Assembly: GCF_022539315.1 (NCBI RefSeq)
Contig: NC_066343.1
Coordinates: 48,716,205 to 48,780,204, forward strand
Length of the DNA stretch: 64,000 bases
Direction of reading: 5' to 3'
DNA from: Serinus canaria
Taxonomy: Eukaryota; Chordata; Aves; Passeriformes; Fringillidae
The position numbers and the translations under genes were made by a program. The notes beneath the pieces are model-generated. The model did not search any database. It had not been told where the DNA came from and worked only from the letters and a program-made list of their open reading frames with translations. The first letter of the stretch is position 1. Each line of letters begins with the position of its first letter. This document shows positions 9,293 through 22,200 of the stretch, piece after piece.

Positions 9293-12200
9293 GCCTACTC
9301 CTAAGCATCTTCATATAAAGTATATATAAAATGTTCTATTGCGTTGTATTTATTTATTAATCTGTGCATTAGCTTGTACTTTGTCAAAATAAGTCAGAAA
9401 AGAAAAAAATATGAAGAGAAGTTCATATTGAAATGCAAGTAGTAAGTACAACAGTGGCTGAGATACAATCTGTAACATTTGATAGCAGTTATCTCACAAT
9501 GGCATTTTTGAGGCTTCCGCAGATTTTGCTTTAATTAGAAAAAGTCTGAATTCCCTTTAGTTGCTGAAACCTCAGAGTACCAATTGGCAAATGCTGACCT
9601 TTGTTCTCTTTGTCTCTACCTGTGAGCTAATTTTCTACTCAGGTTCCCTTCTTTATAGTGAATGTTTTTACTTTTTAAGTTCAGCTCCAGTAAGAGCTAT
9701 TTAATTATAGTCTTATTGTCCTGCTATGCAAACATTAAGCTTAACACTTTTATTCTGGTGTAAGCAGCAACAGCATGATGTTAGAGATAAATTCAAAGCT
9801 CACACTTCACAGCTTTATTCATATGCACTAAGAATGCTTCCCCTTTTGAGTCTGAGTTCAGTCTTGTTGCTTTCTGTAAACTCTGAGCTATGCTACAGCC
9901 CAATGCCTTTAGTATTGATAGTACTACATGACCACCTTATTTTAGTGCAGCTATTTGTCATGATGTAAACCAATAAAATTGCTAGTATTCCTGTTAGACT
10001 TGAAGCAACGTCCATTTAACATTTGCTAAATACTTGAAATTATCCCACAACACATCTACAAAGCATGTAAAACAGAAGGTATATGAAAAAAAAAAGAACA
10101 TGAAGCTTAAAATACTTTTTTAAAGCTTTTTTATTTTTTGAGACACAAGCAAACTTCCTTGGGTGGGCATGAGTACTGGATGGATGAGTGTATATGTGCT
10201 GTTTGAAGACCATGTCCTTGGAAAATGGTGTCCAAGTGGAAATTTTGATTAAAGCCAGAAATGCATTCTGTAAAAATGATTGGGATTTTTTTTCTATCTT
10301 TAGGCTTTAGCATTGTGTCTTCCTATGGTATCTTATATATGGCATGTGCAAGTATTTTGTTCACAGTATGTGCCATGTTTCTTGATAAGACCGTATCACA
10401 TCCTATATTGTACTGAAATCTTGATAAAATAGGAACTATAAAAAATTTTGAATTTGTTTTTCCTTATATGGTTGCAGAAGACCTTTCCAGTATGCTAAAG
10501 TAGCATTTGAGCACTTTGTCTTAAACAATGTCACAAGCATGGTAATTCAATTGTTGAGTCAAATTGCTGAAAATTAGAAAGAACTAAATTTACGCTTGCC
10601 TGTTGCTGATTCTTTCCCTAACTCAGTAAACAAACTGAAACAGAAATAGCACAGAAAAAGCAGAGACGTATGATTAATTAGACTATATCACGGTGTATGG
10701 ATACAGAAAGCTGGGCTTTAGTTGTCTGTTATAAAGCTGAGCCTCTCTAGCTCTCATGTTTGTACAATATTAGTTATCTTCTGGTCATGGTTATGATGTC
10801 TTAGTTCTTTAAAGAAGAAGCGAATTATGAAGTCTGTGTGCCTCCCCAAACAGCTCAAGCTCATGTGATCACATCAGATGGAAGCTAGTCCAAACTAATG
10901 AATTTTGCCTCTCAGCAATTGTATTAATGGTCTTTCAATATTATCCTTCCAGTATGAAATATATACTATGTTCATAGTTCAAAATGTAATGATAGGTGCT
11001 TTTTCTTTGGCTGCTGAAGATGCACAACTTGCACTTCAGCTCAGTGAGGACAAGAGGGCTTCTGGTACCCAGGGTACTGAGTCTCAGTAGCAGAACATCT
11101 CTTCAAGCAATCAAAAATTGTGGAGCAAGCTCCTTTCTATATGTAAATGATGACAGTGGAAAATGGTAGCCAGAGAGCCCATGTTTAAAGTTTCAGAATA
11201 AAATGTTTATGAAACATCTAACTTATTTTTTTCTTCTAATTGATAATTTGATTTTGATATTAAATATTTGAATCACCTTTTTTTTTTCCTTTGACTTCTA
11301 TAATTGAAAAATTTAAAAAAGAACTTTAATGAAAATTTGCAAACAGACATATTTTTAGTTTCATTGTAATCCAGAACATGAATGAGAAGTATCCCAAAAT
11401 AAAAACAAACATTCCTAATTATAGAAACACTTATGATTGTATGGAAAGGTTTCTAATTTATTGCCTCTCTGTGTTTGTGTGTGGGCACAAAAAAAATATA
11501 TTTTATATATTTTTATTTCCCTGTAGCATAATTTTAATGAAATATAATTTAGCTATTTTTCATTGCTGCACCAAACTATAAATAAATGGTAAACTTAAAA
11601 AATGAAGAACCCTTAAATTTCATATACTTTTAGTAAGAAATCCTGAAACATACTTTGCACCTACCAAAATTTCAGCTACAAGAAATTTGGAGGGTGTTCT
11701 GCTGTTGGGATTTTGGTTGGTTGGATTTGGGTTCATGTGTTGGGGTTTAGTTTGTTTTTTAAACTTAGGTTTTAAACTAGAAAATTACTTGAATTCAAAG
11801 CTGAAATGGTGGGGGGAAGGGGCCTAATGTTACTCTTGATGCTTTGGAGCATGTTTTTGTGTGAAGACTGGATTACTCTCCAAGTCATGAAATCTTTATA
11901 GACAACCTCTGCTCTTTCCTGCTAATTTTCTTCTGCCTTTCCAGCATCCCTGTTTGGTTGGTGACTGGACCTCTATCAGGAACAGAGTCAGTAAACTTTG
12001 AAACTTTCCATTTAGTGATAGAAAAGGCTAACAATATCTGACAGGAAAACAGAAAATGCAAGTTATGATACAGTTACAATGGAAACAGGCAGGAATCTTT
12101 CTTTCCCAGAAAACATGCTTCTGTTTTAAAGCAAGGAAGACAGAAATAGAGGGAACTATTTAATAGATTGTGCCATCCATTGCAATGTTACTCCTTCAGA

Positions 12201-12753
12201 AAGGAAATACAGCTTTACTTAAAAGTAAACACACTGTCGGCTTTATTCAGGTGATTGACACTGATTTCCTAAGGATTAGGGGTTTAATTAATGTTTCTGG
12301 TGTTCTGTGAAAAACTTCCCAGACATCTAAGTCTTATGGTATATCTGTGAACATAGGCTTTAAATCCGAGTGTTGAGCATTAAGCTGCATAGAACAGTCA
12401 TTGGATTACTTGCACTGAGTAGTTAGGAAATGGAAAAATGCCAAATAGCTTTTTGCACTAAATATGTTTAGTACACTACATATGTTGAAATAGGTTGGAA
12501 GCCAAACGCAGATGTATGCTGAAACATTTGTACATATGGAGGTACTCTTTGACATTTTTTCATTATTGAGTTTATTTAGATTTAGTATAAGATACTGTTT
12601 CTGGCTTAAAGCTTAAAGAACTCAAGGGAAAGGACTGGTTCTGTTTTAATGGATAAATTGCAAAGCAATAGTCTTAAACACTTCAGTGAGATTTGTCCAG
12701 GCAGAATCGTGCTCAGTTCAGTGATTCCATTGATTTCTATGGCCTGTCTGGAA
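9293..12753. other. Intron segment, no recognisable gene
   Basis: AT-rich intron with no transposon that I can identify. A GG-rich stretch at 11707-11724 has four closely spaced GG pairs and could form a two-tier G-quadruplex. Open frames at 9726-9968, 10905-11090 and 11378-11581 look like chance. Confidence 0.55.
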
Positions 12754-12912
12754 CCACAGAGCCATTTAGGTTGGGTTTTAAGATCGCAGAGTCCAGTTGT
12801 TTCCCCAGCACTGGGGAGACGAGAACAACTCCCCTTCATTACAGCTTCCTTTTGGAAGCTGTAGAGAGCAATGAGGTCTCTCCTGAATCTCAAGCACAGT
12901 AATCCAAACACT
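12754..12912 (-). mobile_element. CR1 LINE 3'-end relic, internally deleted
   Basis: Read on the + strand, the segment opens with a CR1 3'-end signature in reverse complement (CATTTAGGTTGG, then TTTTAAGATC, GAGTCC and CCCAGCACTG). It then jumps to an inner CR1 block resembling TGTAGAGAGCAATGAGGTCTCTC. In avian CR1 these blocks are normally separated by some 200 bp or more, so the copy seems to have lost its middle. Open frames on both strands here (12606-12984) are by-products. Confidence 0.7.
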
Positions 12913-15900
12913 GAGAAGACAAGATTCATCTTGATCCACTCTGATCCCTGAAGCAATTATAGTCCCAATTAGCTGGGGTGGCATTTAGCAGATGCTAAAA
13001 TCTTGTTTGCTTTTAGAGATACCTGCTTGTAGGGTAGGTTTCCAGAGAACTTGGACTGACTAAGGATTAAGCAATGTTCAGAACAAGATTGTAGGAGACT
13101 CCTGTAAGTGGTTGAAATAGGCACTTTGAACAAGGATGTTACCAAATGCAGACAGTGCATTGGAGTGCTCCGTCACAGAAACATGGTTGCTGTTCACCTT
13201 GGGTTAACAGGGTTTGAATATCTGTTGAACAAACCTTTCTGAACAGGGTGCATGGAAACAGGGTGGTCTTTTTAGAGCTAGTCACTGTGAAAGTTCAGTC
13301 TGTGTCTGTGTAGAATGCTGGGCTACTTAAGAAAAGGAGATTCAGAAAGGAGCTAGTGAGGATGCTGTTGTGTCTAGAACTGTAGCAGTCTGTTGTAGCA
13401 TCAGGGTTTGGTAAATGTTTTTATAGCCACCTGGTGATTGTTTTCTGATCCACTCAGAATGCTTATTTTTCCTGTCAATTAAAGACTGTTTCAATTTAGG
13501 GTTGATATTTTCTTACCATTGTTTTTACAGATATACAGCAATTTTATTCCATGAGTATTCAGCTCTTGAGAATTAACACTCATAATTACAAAGTTCAAGG
13601 TCACAAATGAATCATTTTAGAGAAATGTCACTGTGGTAAGAAATTTTTTTATGAGTTGTTTCTTCATGAAATGTTGAAATGTAATCTTACTCAGCTGTCC
13701 ATGAAACAGTGTGTTTGATACATAGAGTAGTTATAAATAATATCCCACTATCTCTTTTTCTCTTTTTTGAATGCTTTCTGTTGGTCATCAGCTGGCACAA
13801 GCTCAAGTCAAAATCACAGCATGCCTTTATGTGTATTCTTGGTACAATTCTAAAAATATGTTAAAACAAAATTAAATTTCTTTTGTTCTTTGCTAAGTTC
13901 TTTACTGTTAAACATTAGCAGAATTGCCTCCAAGGTTAATCAGATGTTAACATCAAGCAATACCACTTTTCTTCAAGGTCTGCTGTACTGTCAGTGGATT
14001 CCTTTTCCTAATAACATTCCGATTTCTGTTTTAAGAAGTTGCAGCTATGCAAACAAGCTTATCTGGGCCAACAATAAAAAATCATTGATTTTAATTAGGA
14101 GTTTCACATAACAGAAAAAGACAAGGCTGCTTTTGTTCTATGAAAAGCCTGCTTTGCCTGCTTGCAAAAATGCATGGATTTCTTTCCAGTGGCTTTACAT
14201 AATTGGTATGACAAAGGTTCAGTCCTGTGATCCCCAAAGTTTCCAAGTGATTCAGACATACTTGTCCAACTTTGTTTTATGTCTTTGATGGTAATCTCTA
14301 ACAGAAGTTGGTAGATGGCATGAACATGAGGTCTGCTTTGTTTATTTAAAGGAGTGGGATAAGCATAAACTGAATTAGAGAATATTTATGTTGAGACTGC
14401 TGAAATTATTGAGACTGCATTTTTAAAAATGAGCCAATGTTGAGAAGCAAGGTTGCTCAGCTCTGACTGTGTCACAAGGGCTCTTGAGTTTTGGATGACT
14501 GGATGAATGTGGTTTGAATCCATTATGTAAATTAACAATGTGAGCTGCTACGTTGTGGCGCTGACTTTATGCCCGCACCAATGAAGCAGGTCCAGTATCA
14601 CATAAATTGCCAAGGAGACATACAGATTGAGCAAATACTGTAGGAATCATTATAATTGAGAGCCCTGTGGGCACGGTAACTGAAAATATGCAGTATCTCC
14701 CCAGACAGACAAACTCAGACTGTTAAAATTAGTTAAATGAATCTCTGTGAAGCCTGGGTTGGGGAATGTGACATTTCAGTGAATCAGTGGAGAGTTTGGC
14801 TCCAAATTAAAAGCAAGCTGTTTGAAGGATTGTTGACCTGCTTCAATTGTGAGAAAGTTCTCAAAAGTTTATCATGCACATTTGTGAGAGATGACATTTT
14901 CTCCAAAGGCAGATTTTTGTTAGTTCTAGTTCTGATTGTTGCAGTAGCAGAAGGGCCACTGATTGCAACACTAATTTTGAATTCTAAGTCTGAATCATCA
15001 AGGATCTTGAAAAATTGTGATGGCCTCTTTGGCACTCATCTCCCATCATCCTTCAACTATCTACAGTGAACAATTTTAGATAGTATTTGTAAGGCTTAGA
15101 AGACAGCAGAAATAAACTTATCATAGCAGGTTCTGTTTACTAACTTCAGTTCTTATACTCCTGTTATCATAATAGTAGTGGAGTACTTTATTTTTTTCCA
15201 TTAGGAAAGGAGAGATGGGTTGCTGAATCCATCAACATGGCTCTTGCAGCTGAATTAAGGTTAAAATGTTAACGTTGTGTTATTTCATGTTGTATTTTGC
15301 TGGTGTGACAGATCCTCTGTTACCATCAGGCAAAAATGGTATCAGCAAGGAGGTGGTACACCTGAGGGAGACAGAGAACCTGAGGGAGATAGAGAAGGCC
15401 GAAGTGACCTGAATAAGGAGAATTCTAGGTTGCTTATATGGAGGAGGACAGTCATCATCCAGCCCTTGAACACTTACATAGCCATGAAGTTCTGATACAA
15501 TTTTGTGTCTAAGATGATAGGAATATTTAAAACGGAGCAAAAGATAGAAATTAACTGCTTTGGTAAGGATAAATAACTATGAGAACTTGTTGCAGTGAAA
15601 ACACAATCTTTATAAAGGAAGGAGAGTAAGCCAAAATGGTGCTCTATTTCTACTCCCAGTAGATGAAAAAACTAGTAGATTATCCATCTCTCAGGCATTA
15701 CCTTGAGATAATGTTTCTTTCTTTAATAGTGTGTATGTGATATAACTGAGAAGCATGAAGCTTTTAATGGCTCAGAGAATGCAAAACAAGCTTGCAGCAG
15801 GGTGAGGCAGCTGCATATTCCTTTCAGAGGTAATGGTGGAGTCATGTCTCGGGCATGAATACAGAGAGCATGTCTAGAGGTGTAGGGATGTTGAATATTT

Positions 15901-17795
15901 TTGCAACAGTCTGCTGATGGCAGAGGCTGGAAACATGCATGTGTCTTTTTAGAGAACCAGCTGCTTGCATGTGGTATTTCTTGCTGCTGCTACTTGTTTC
16001 TCCAGAGGATGAGGTGGAAGGCATGGTTGAGTAGTTTAACTTTGACATGTTGTCACAAGGAAGAGGAGAAAATTAGGCCACCAGGCTTTATCTCATGTGT
16101 GATGAAGACAAAACAGAAATTTGAGGCATTTGTGTTTTATGCATACTTGAAATTTGCATAATTTTTCTCAATTTTTAACCCTTATAGACAGGATTCAGTC
16201 ACTTTTGAACTAGTTGCAAAGATTCTTCAATCCTTGTGCAATTCTGTGTAGAGGAAGCAGGCCACAACACTGATCCTGGATATGTGGTATTTGGATTTAT
16301 TCTGGCATGTACCTAGCAAGCTCAGGGTTTAGGCAGAGTCAGCTCACTGCTGTCTCCTTCAGACCAATGGGTACAATGTTTGTGATCCTGAGAGCCTCCC
16401 TCGGTGTACTGATAAGCATAAAAACAACATCATCCCTAAATAAACAATATAAAACCAACAACAACACCTCTAAAATGGTGGAGGAAATCAAAACACAGTT
16501 ATTTTGTTTTATCTCTAGAGTGACTCTAGGGAGGATACAAGAAATATTCTGTTGATGTTTTAGAATCTGACTCAGTGCTGTGGGTTTGGTAAATACACCT
16601 TACAATGCTATGTATTCCATCAGTTTTCATTCTTACTGAAAAGCTTTTTAAAAAAGCAAGCAAACCCAAACCCTACTTTTAAAAATCCCTTTGTGTGAAA
16701 AGAGAGGGCTGAATTAAATAGCTTGAACTGTTTAATTTTTTATGGTACTCGAGGTTCTTTTTGTTAACTTATACAGTATTTTGGTTTGCTTGGCCAGTAG
16801 GTTTCCCAGAAACTGAACAGTGCAGGTGAAGTAACTTTACTTCTGAAGTTAAATGTGTAGGCAAAATGCAATTTCTCTAAATGAAACGGGGACCCAGTTT
16901 ACTGACAGGTAGCCTTTTCTTTTAAAGTTGATTAAAATCTTTACAAAGAAAAATATTTTGACTTGAGTCACAGAAAAAAATTATCCATTCTATACATTCA
17001 CAGTAATGTAAATTTTTCAAGGTCATGATCTCATAAAACAGTATGTCATTGTTGTCACACACTCCACCCCAGTCACCACTTCAAAAACAAATGCAGAGGA
17101 AGAAAATAATTTAAATGTATTATTTGAAGTTGCACAGGAAGTTGTGAAGTATTCAACCAGATTAAAAAAGGCACATATATTTTAGGAAAGCTGAAATACT
17201 AAATGGAGCACATGTGTCCCTGTTAAGGAACAGGCGCATTTATTAATTAATTGTTTTTCTTATTTTAGTATCTTCATCTAGATCTGCCTGCAGGGTAAGA
17301 TGAAATGCTCTATTCTGAGGTTCTGTCTTCTGGTTGTGGTCCTAACAGGTCTGCTGGCAACTTTTGGCCATACAGACTTGTTGATATGAAAGTTTGAAGA
17401 GCAACTTCTTTAGGGGAAGTATTATAGTTCTCTTCATTTGCTGATAGAATTTTGTGCAAGATTTTGTCGTGTGAGAAGGTGATCTAATCTACAGCTATGG
17501 GCATTCAGTTTCAAATGATTGTATTACCTGAGCTTTGCATGTGGCTGGCCCCTGCAAAGCCAAGGTAAATCTGAACACTTAGCTGTTACAGCTCCTTCAA
17601 ATACATTTATTTCCCTTTTGGAGTAGGCTGTTTGTATACCTATAGTACACAATATTTAATAATTAGTAACTTGTGAAGTGTTAATACCTTTTTGGTTTAC
17701 AAGAGAACCTATTAACTGTGTAAGAGAAGGAACTGTCAGATCTGTATAACATCCTGTGTGGGATTCAGTAAGCCTGGTCTCTAAAATACTTGTAT
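12913..17795. other. Intron segment, no recognisable gene
   Basis: Unique-looking intron sequence. A frame of 110 codons (14737-15069, +) overlaps an open antisense frame (14784-15035). Neither resembles a known protein nor has splice context. A short tandem duplication lies at 15361-15396. Confidence 0.55.
15361..15396. repeat. 18-bp tandem duplication
   Basis: Two adjacent 18-bp units (15361-15378 and 15379-15396) differ at a single position (C versus T). Confidence 0.95.
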
Positions 17796-19240
17796 TTCAC
17801 AGAATCACAGAGCTGGTCAGGTCAGAAGGAACCTTGGTGGGTTGTCTGCTCAAGCAGGGTCATCCCAGAGCACATGACACAGGATTGTGTCCAGAAACTC
17901 TTGAATATTTCCCTGTGAGGGAGACTCCACAGCCTCTCTGGGCAAGCTGTTTCAGTGCTCACTCACCTGCACAGTAAAGTTCTTCCTCATGTTCAGGTGG
18001 AAATTCCTGTACATCAGTTTCTGCCCACTAGTCCATCCTCTTGACACTCTCCCTTCAAATACATAAACGCATTAATGAGATCTTCTATCATCCATCTCTT
18101 CTCAAGGCTAAACAGTGCCAGCTACCCTAGTCTTTCCTTGTAAGAAATGCTCCATACCCTTAATTGTCTTCATTCCCCTCCACTGGATCTGCTCCAGGAG
18201 CCCCATGTCTCCCCTGTACTGAGGAGCCCAGAGCTGGGCACAGCACTCCAGGTATGGCCTTACCAGGGCTGAGGAGAGGGAAAGGATCACCTCACTCCAC
18301 CTGCTGTCAGCGCTCTTCCTAATGTCCCCCACTGGCCTTCTTGGCCACAAGGACACACTGCTGGCTCATGGACAGCATGTTCTCTGCCAGGACATTCTGG
18401 TCTTTCCCCAGAAGTTCAGCCCCAACCTCTGCTGTGTTATTCTTCCCCACGTGCAGGACCCTGCATTTGCCATTATTGAATTTCAGACAGTTCTTCTCTG
18501 CCCGTGTCTCCATCCTGTTGAGGTCCTTCTGAAGAGCTGCACAGCCCCCTGCGGGCCACTGCTCCCAGCTTTGTGTCGCGAGTGAACTCACTGAGGATGC
18601 ATCTGTCCCTTTATTGAAGTTATTGATGGAACTGGACAAGTTTTGAACCTTTGGAGACACCACTAGACACAGGCTTCCAAACAGACACTGTGACACTCAC
18701 TGTGACTCTCTGAGATCTGCTGTTCAGGTGGTTTTCAATCCATCTCACTGTCCACTCACCTAGTTCACACTTCTTGAGTTTGTCTTTGAGGATGTGGTGG
18801 CCGAAATACTTGCTAAAGTTGAGGTAGGCAATATCCACTGCTCTTCCTTCCACCATTCATGTTCTTGTTTCATTGTAGAGCCAGTCAGGTTGGTCACTGT
18901 CATGATTTTGCAAAACCACTAGTGACTTTTGCTGTGAAGGCTGGAATGACATTTGCTTTCTTCCAGTCCTCAGGCACCTCTCCTGATTTCTACGACCTTT
19001 CAAAGATGATTGTGAGCAGCTGCACAATGGTGTCTGCCAGCTCTCTCAGCATTCATGGATGCAGTCCATTAGGGCCCACAGACTTGTGGATATCCACTTT
19101 ACCTAGGTGGTCTCTAACCCAGACATCTTTGACCAGGGGAAAGTTTTCCTTGCAAAATTCCTTGCCCTGGTTTCCTGGGTCAGAGATTCCTAAAAGCTGG
19201 TCTTGTTAGAGAGCAAGGATGCAAAGATGGTATGCATAAT
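17796..19240 (-). mobile_element. CR1 LINE, 5'-truncated, 3' end present
   Basis: This is the longest CR1 fragment in the window, inserted antisense to GLIS3. Its 3' end is at the low coordinate, with a CACAGAATCACAGAG motif, the reverse complement of the CR1 terminal octamer repeat. Going up in coordinate come the 3' coding end, the block for SALVRPYLECCAQLW, then RNA-binding and palm parts of the reverse transcriptase, and finally a thumb-upstream block (around 18960-19140) matching the usual DWKKANVTP and SMGPDG parts of CR1 in reverse complement. The 5' boundary near 19240 is approximate. The element is far shorter than a full CR1 of about 4.5 kb, as is typical after incomplete reverse transcription. 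Confidence 0.93.
18108..19150 (-). pseudogene. CR1 reverse transcriptase relic (ORF2 fragment)
   Basis: Reading the minus strand in pieces gives GRAVDIAYLNFSKYFGHHILKDKL and WTVRWIENHLNSRSQRV (18620-18856), then KNCLKFNNGKCRVLHVGKNN and MSQQCVLVAKKA (18319-18696), then SALVRPYLECCAQLWAPQY (18108-18356). These are successive CR1 ORF2 blocks split across frames by indels. At about 18574-18585 the catalytic FADD box reads FTRD. Frameshifts and loss of the first catalytic aspartate mean it cannot be active. Confidence 0.85.
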
Positions 19241-22200
19241 TTTGACTCATGCATGAGATTAGCTGCATATTTTGGTGAGAAAAATTTTGAAGCTTATCAT
19301 CACTGATAGAAGAAAAGCATCTGTTGAAAACTGGGAGTACTTTTTCCTAGTTAATTGTGGCCTGGTATCACTCAAATCTACACATTGGTCCTTATGGTGA
19401 AAAACCCCAAACCTTACAATAAATCAAGTGCTTGATTGGTCATGTGTAAGAACTTTTTCTACTGATGTGTAAAATCAGAGGGAAGGGTAGGGAAGCAGCA
19501 AAGACCTTGATCAGTTTCCTTACATCAAAGATACCCAGGGTGTTTTTTTTTTTTTTTTTGTTTTCTGTGGAGCATCAAGCATTTGAAGCATTGCGCACAG
19601 AGAAATACCTCTACTACTGTCCTTGAAACTGGCCTCTTAGGAAAAATGTCATTATCACCTGGAACAATTTACTGGCTATATTCAGGAGGTCAGGTGGGTT
19701 TTATCATGCCATTATTTCATTATTTTAGGGAAATAATTGAGATGCATCCTGATAAGCGTGCAGGTGTATGGTACATGGCCCATACACCCATGCCCCAGGG
19801 TATGCATCTTAGGGAATGGGAAGTTTTTACTCACTGGCTTTCCCTGAGTCCAAAGCTAGCTGCAAATCGCATTCTTATGCAAAGAAGCTGTTTAAAACAT
19901 GTTTTGATTAGTTTTGCTTCACATTGTGTGTATAAACAGACATTTTGATTTTTGAGAAGTCCATTTTTCTGAAAGCCCTATTTTTGTTATAAATATCTCT
20001 TCATAAAATATCTCTTGCTTAAAACACGCTGTCTCCCTTTGCTGCATGTTAGAACTGTAAATGAAGTATCTCAGTCTTGGCTCCTTGACAAGTCTATGTT
20101 CTTCATAGCTTGTGGTAATAAAAATGTTATCCTTACTGTGGATGCCCTTTGGTTTAAGTGGTGATGTATCAGAATACCCACATGCTAGGGAGAATCACAA
20201 GTTTCTTTCTTATCTGTTATGAGGAATTAAACTATCTGATGTTCTGCACAGCAGAACATGAACTAGGTTGCTAGAGGTATATTGCAAAGTAACACAAGTT
20301 TGAACCACTACAAATAACTAAGTTGCAAGACTAATCCTTTCCTAGATAACAGATTTGTTTTGAGAAATTTGGGTGATTCAGAAGTATTTGAGCAGAAATC
20401 AATCAGAAGTATCACCACACCCTGTAAAAATAGCTAAAGCTGACTCTGCTATAGCTGTAAACAAGAGTCTCATCTGGCTAAACTTGTATCAAAATTCCAG
20501 CTGGTAGGGTGAACTGTATATTTTGAATGAAGCCAAGTAACAAAACAGCATATGCTGTCCTGCCATTTGACTTTTTCTAATAAATATGGCTGTTATTTCT
20601 TAACTTACTTAGGTTTTTATACTAATTCTGGAGTATCTGCTTAACAGCTCTTCATTTATTAAGTTATTAGGTGTATATTTTCCCTTAATTGAACACCTGT
20701 CATCAGCAATATAATAGCACTCTGAAACATGGGCATTTTTAGTATTTCTGTAAATACTGTCAAATGCTTTTAAAGTACCTTTTAAAGTTAATTGTAAGTA
20801 GAAAGAAATACCTCTCTGTTTCAAGGGCTGATAACTTCTCAAAGAGAGATGAAAACAGATTTCTCACTTCCAGCATGAGACCCTTGATGGGAATGATAGC
20901 AAAATGCATAATAGAGTTTTCCTCACCTGCACTGTAGAACAGGAGCTACAAAACTTGGCTGACTCTGGTATCGGTGGCTGAATTTTTTTTAAGGCATGTC
21001 TGCGTTGTGTTTTGTCTGTTGAAATAAGCACTATTAAAGGCCTTAGTTTGCAGTCAATTAATCTCCTAAAGTGATTTGTTTGCCTGATCCTGTTGCCAGA
21101 TGCCCTATCCAGGTACAAGCCACTTCTTGTGGTGGCTAAAGAGACTTAGCTGATAAAGCAGTTTATTATGTTTCTCTGCTTTAAAGTACATTGATCTTGC
21201 TCATGGAAAATGCTAGTATTTTCTTCTTTGTTTGAACTGTACCTCTGTGTTTTCAGTAATTGTTGTCTGTGACTTAGATCTCATTAGGATTATGCCAAGG
21301 TCACTGAATGGCATGTCAGCTTAATTACAGTGGCTTTCAAGCTGACCAGTTCTGACTCACAAATAGGAATTCACAGTTAGGTAAATGAACAATCTGAAAT
21401 CTCCAAGCTGCATGCCATGCAATGCGTAGCTACATGCAGTAAGATGCTGAGAGAAGGCTGGGTTCCTTGGCTCCAGTGAACAGCAGCTAAATGGAAAAAG
21501 CCCTTGACTTGGGACTGAAATGAGCACCCCAAGGGTGGGCTGTAAATTGTAGATTTTAGCTGTCTTATTTTAAACAGGTTAAAAATGAACAGTTTGTTTT
21601 CCTTGTGTTATCCCAGCTGGAAAGTTTTGCAGAAGCAGGGGTGTGAGATATGTGGTACCCTAAAGGAAGGGCACCTGCTAGCAACAGAGTGACTTGTCCA
21701 TTACAAGTAGTGAACTATTAAATTGTTCTAAGCTCTTCACAGGAGAAAAAAAATAAGGCCCATGTATCAGGTTAAAAGTCCAGTTCTTAAGAAAAGGTAT
21801 TAGCAGCCTGTACTCAATTGTCCCAGAAGTTCCATGTTTAAAACCATCTTATTGATGAAAACCTTCTTATAATTATATCAGAGTATGTGTCATTGAATGT
21901 GTTTTTGCACCAAAATCTGATATCTTTCTGCAGCTGAATGATTCCAAAGAATTCTGTTTGCCATGAGATGCAGTTCCCATTTTTAGTGATCTCTATTTCT
22001 TTTGTGCTCTATGTTTTACCAAACTGACATCCACATATTCCATAAATCTGACTACCATATGCTTCTAAAATATAATTGGCTTTATTTTGTACTTCAAAGG
22101 TCATTGCTGTGGTGCCTATCTACACAGACATCAGATGCATCTAACAAAAAATGTCAGAATACAGAGGAAAGCAGAATACAGCAAGAAAGAATCTTCTTTC

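Noticed and set aside
14737..15069. Overlapping open frames on both strands (110 and 83 codons) as a possible small gene
   Set aside because: No homology recognised, no splice sites or poly(A) context of note, and no coding-like codon bias. Simultaneous openness on both strands fits chance.
18859..19209. Plus-strand frame of 116 codons
   Set aside because: It is antisense to the CR1 ORF2 relic, and the CR1 blocks on the minus strand account for the sequence.
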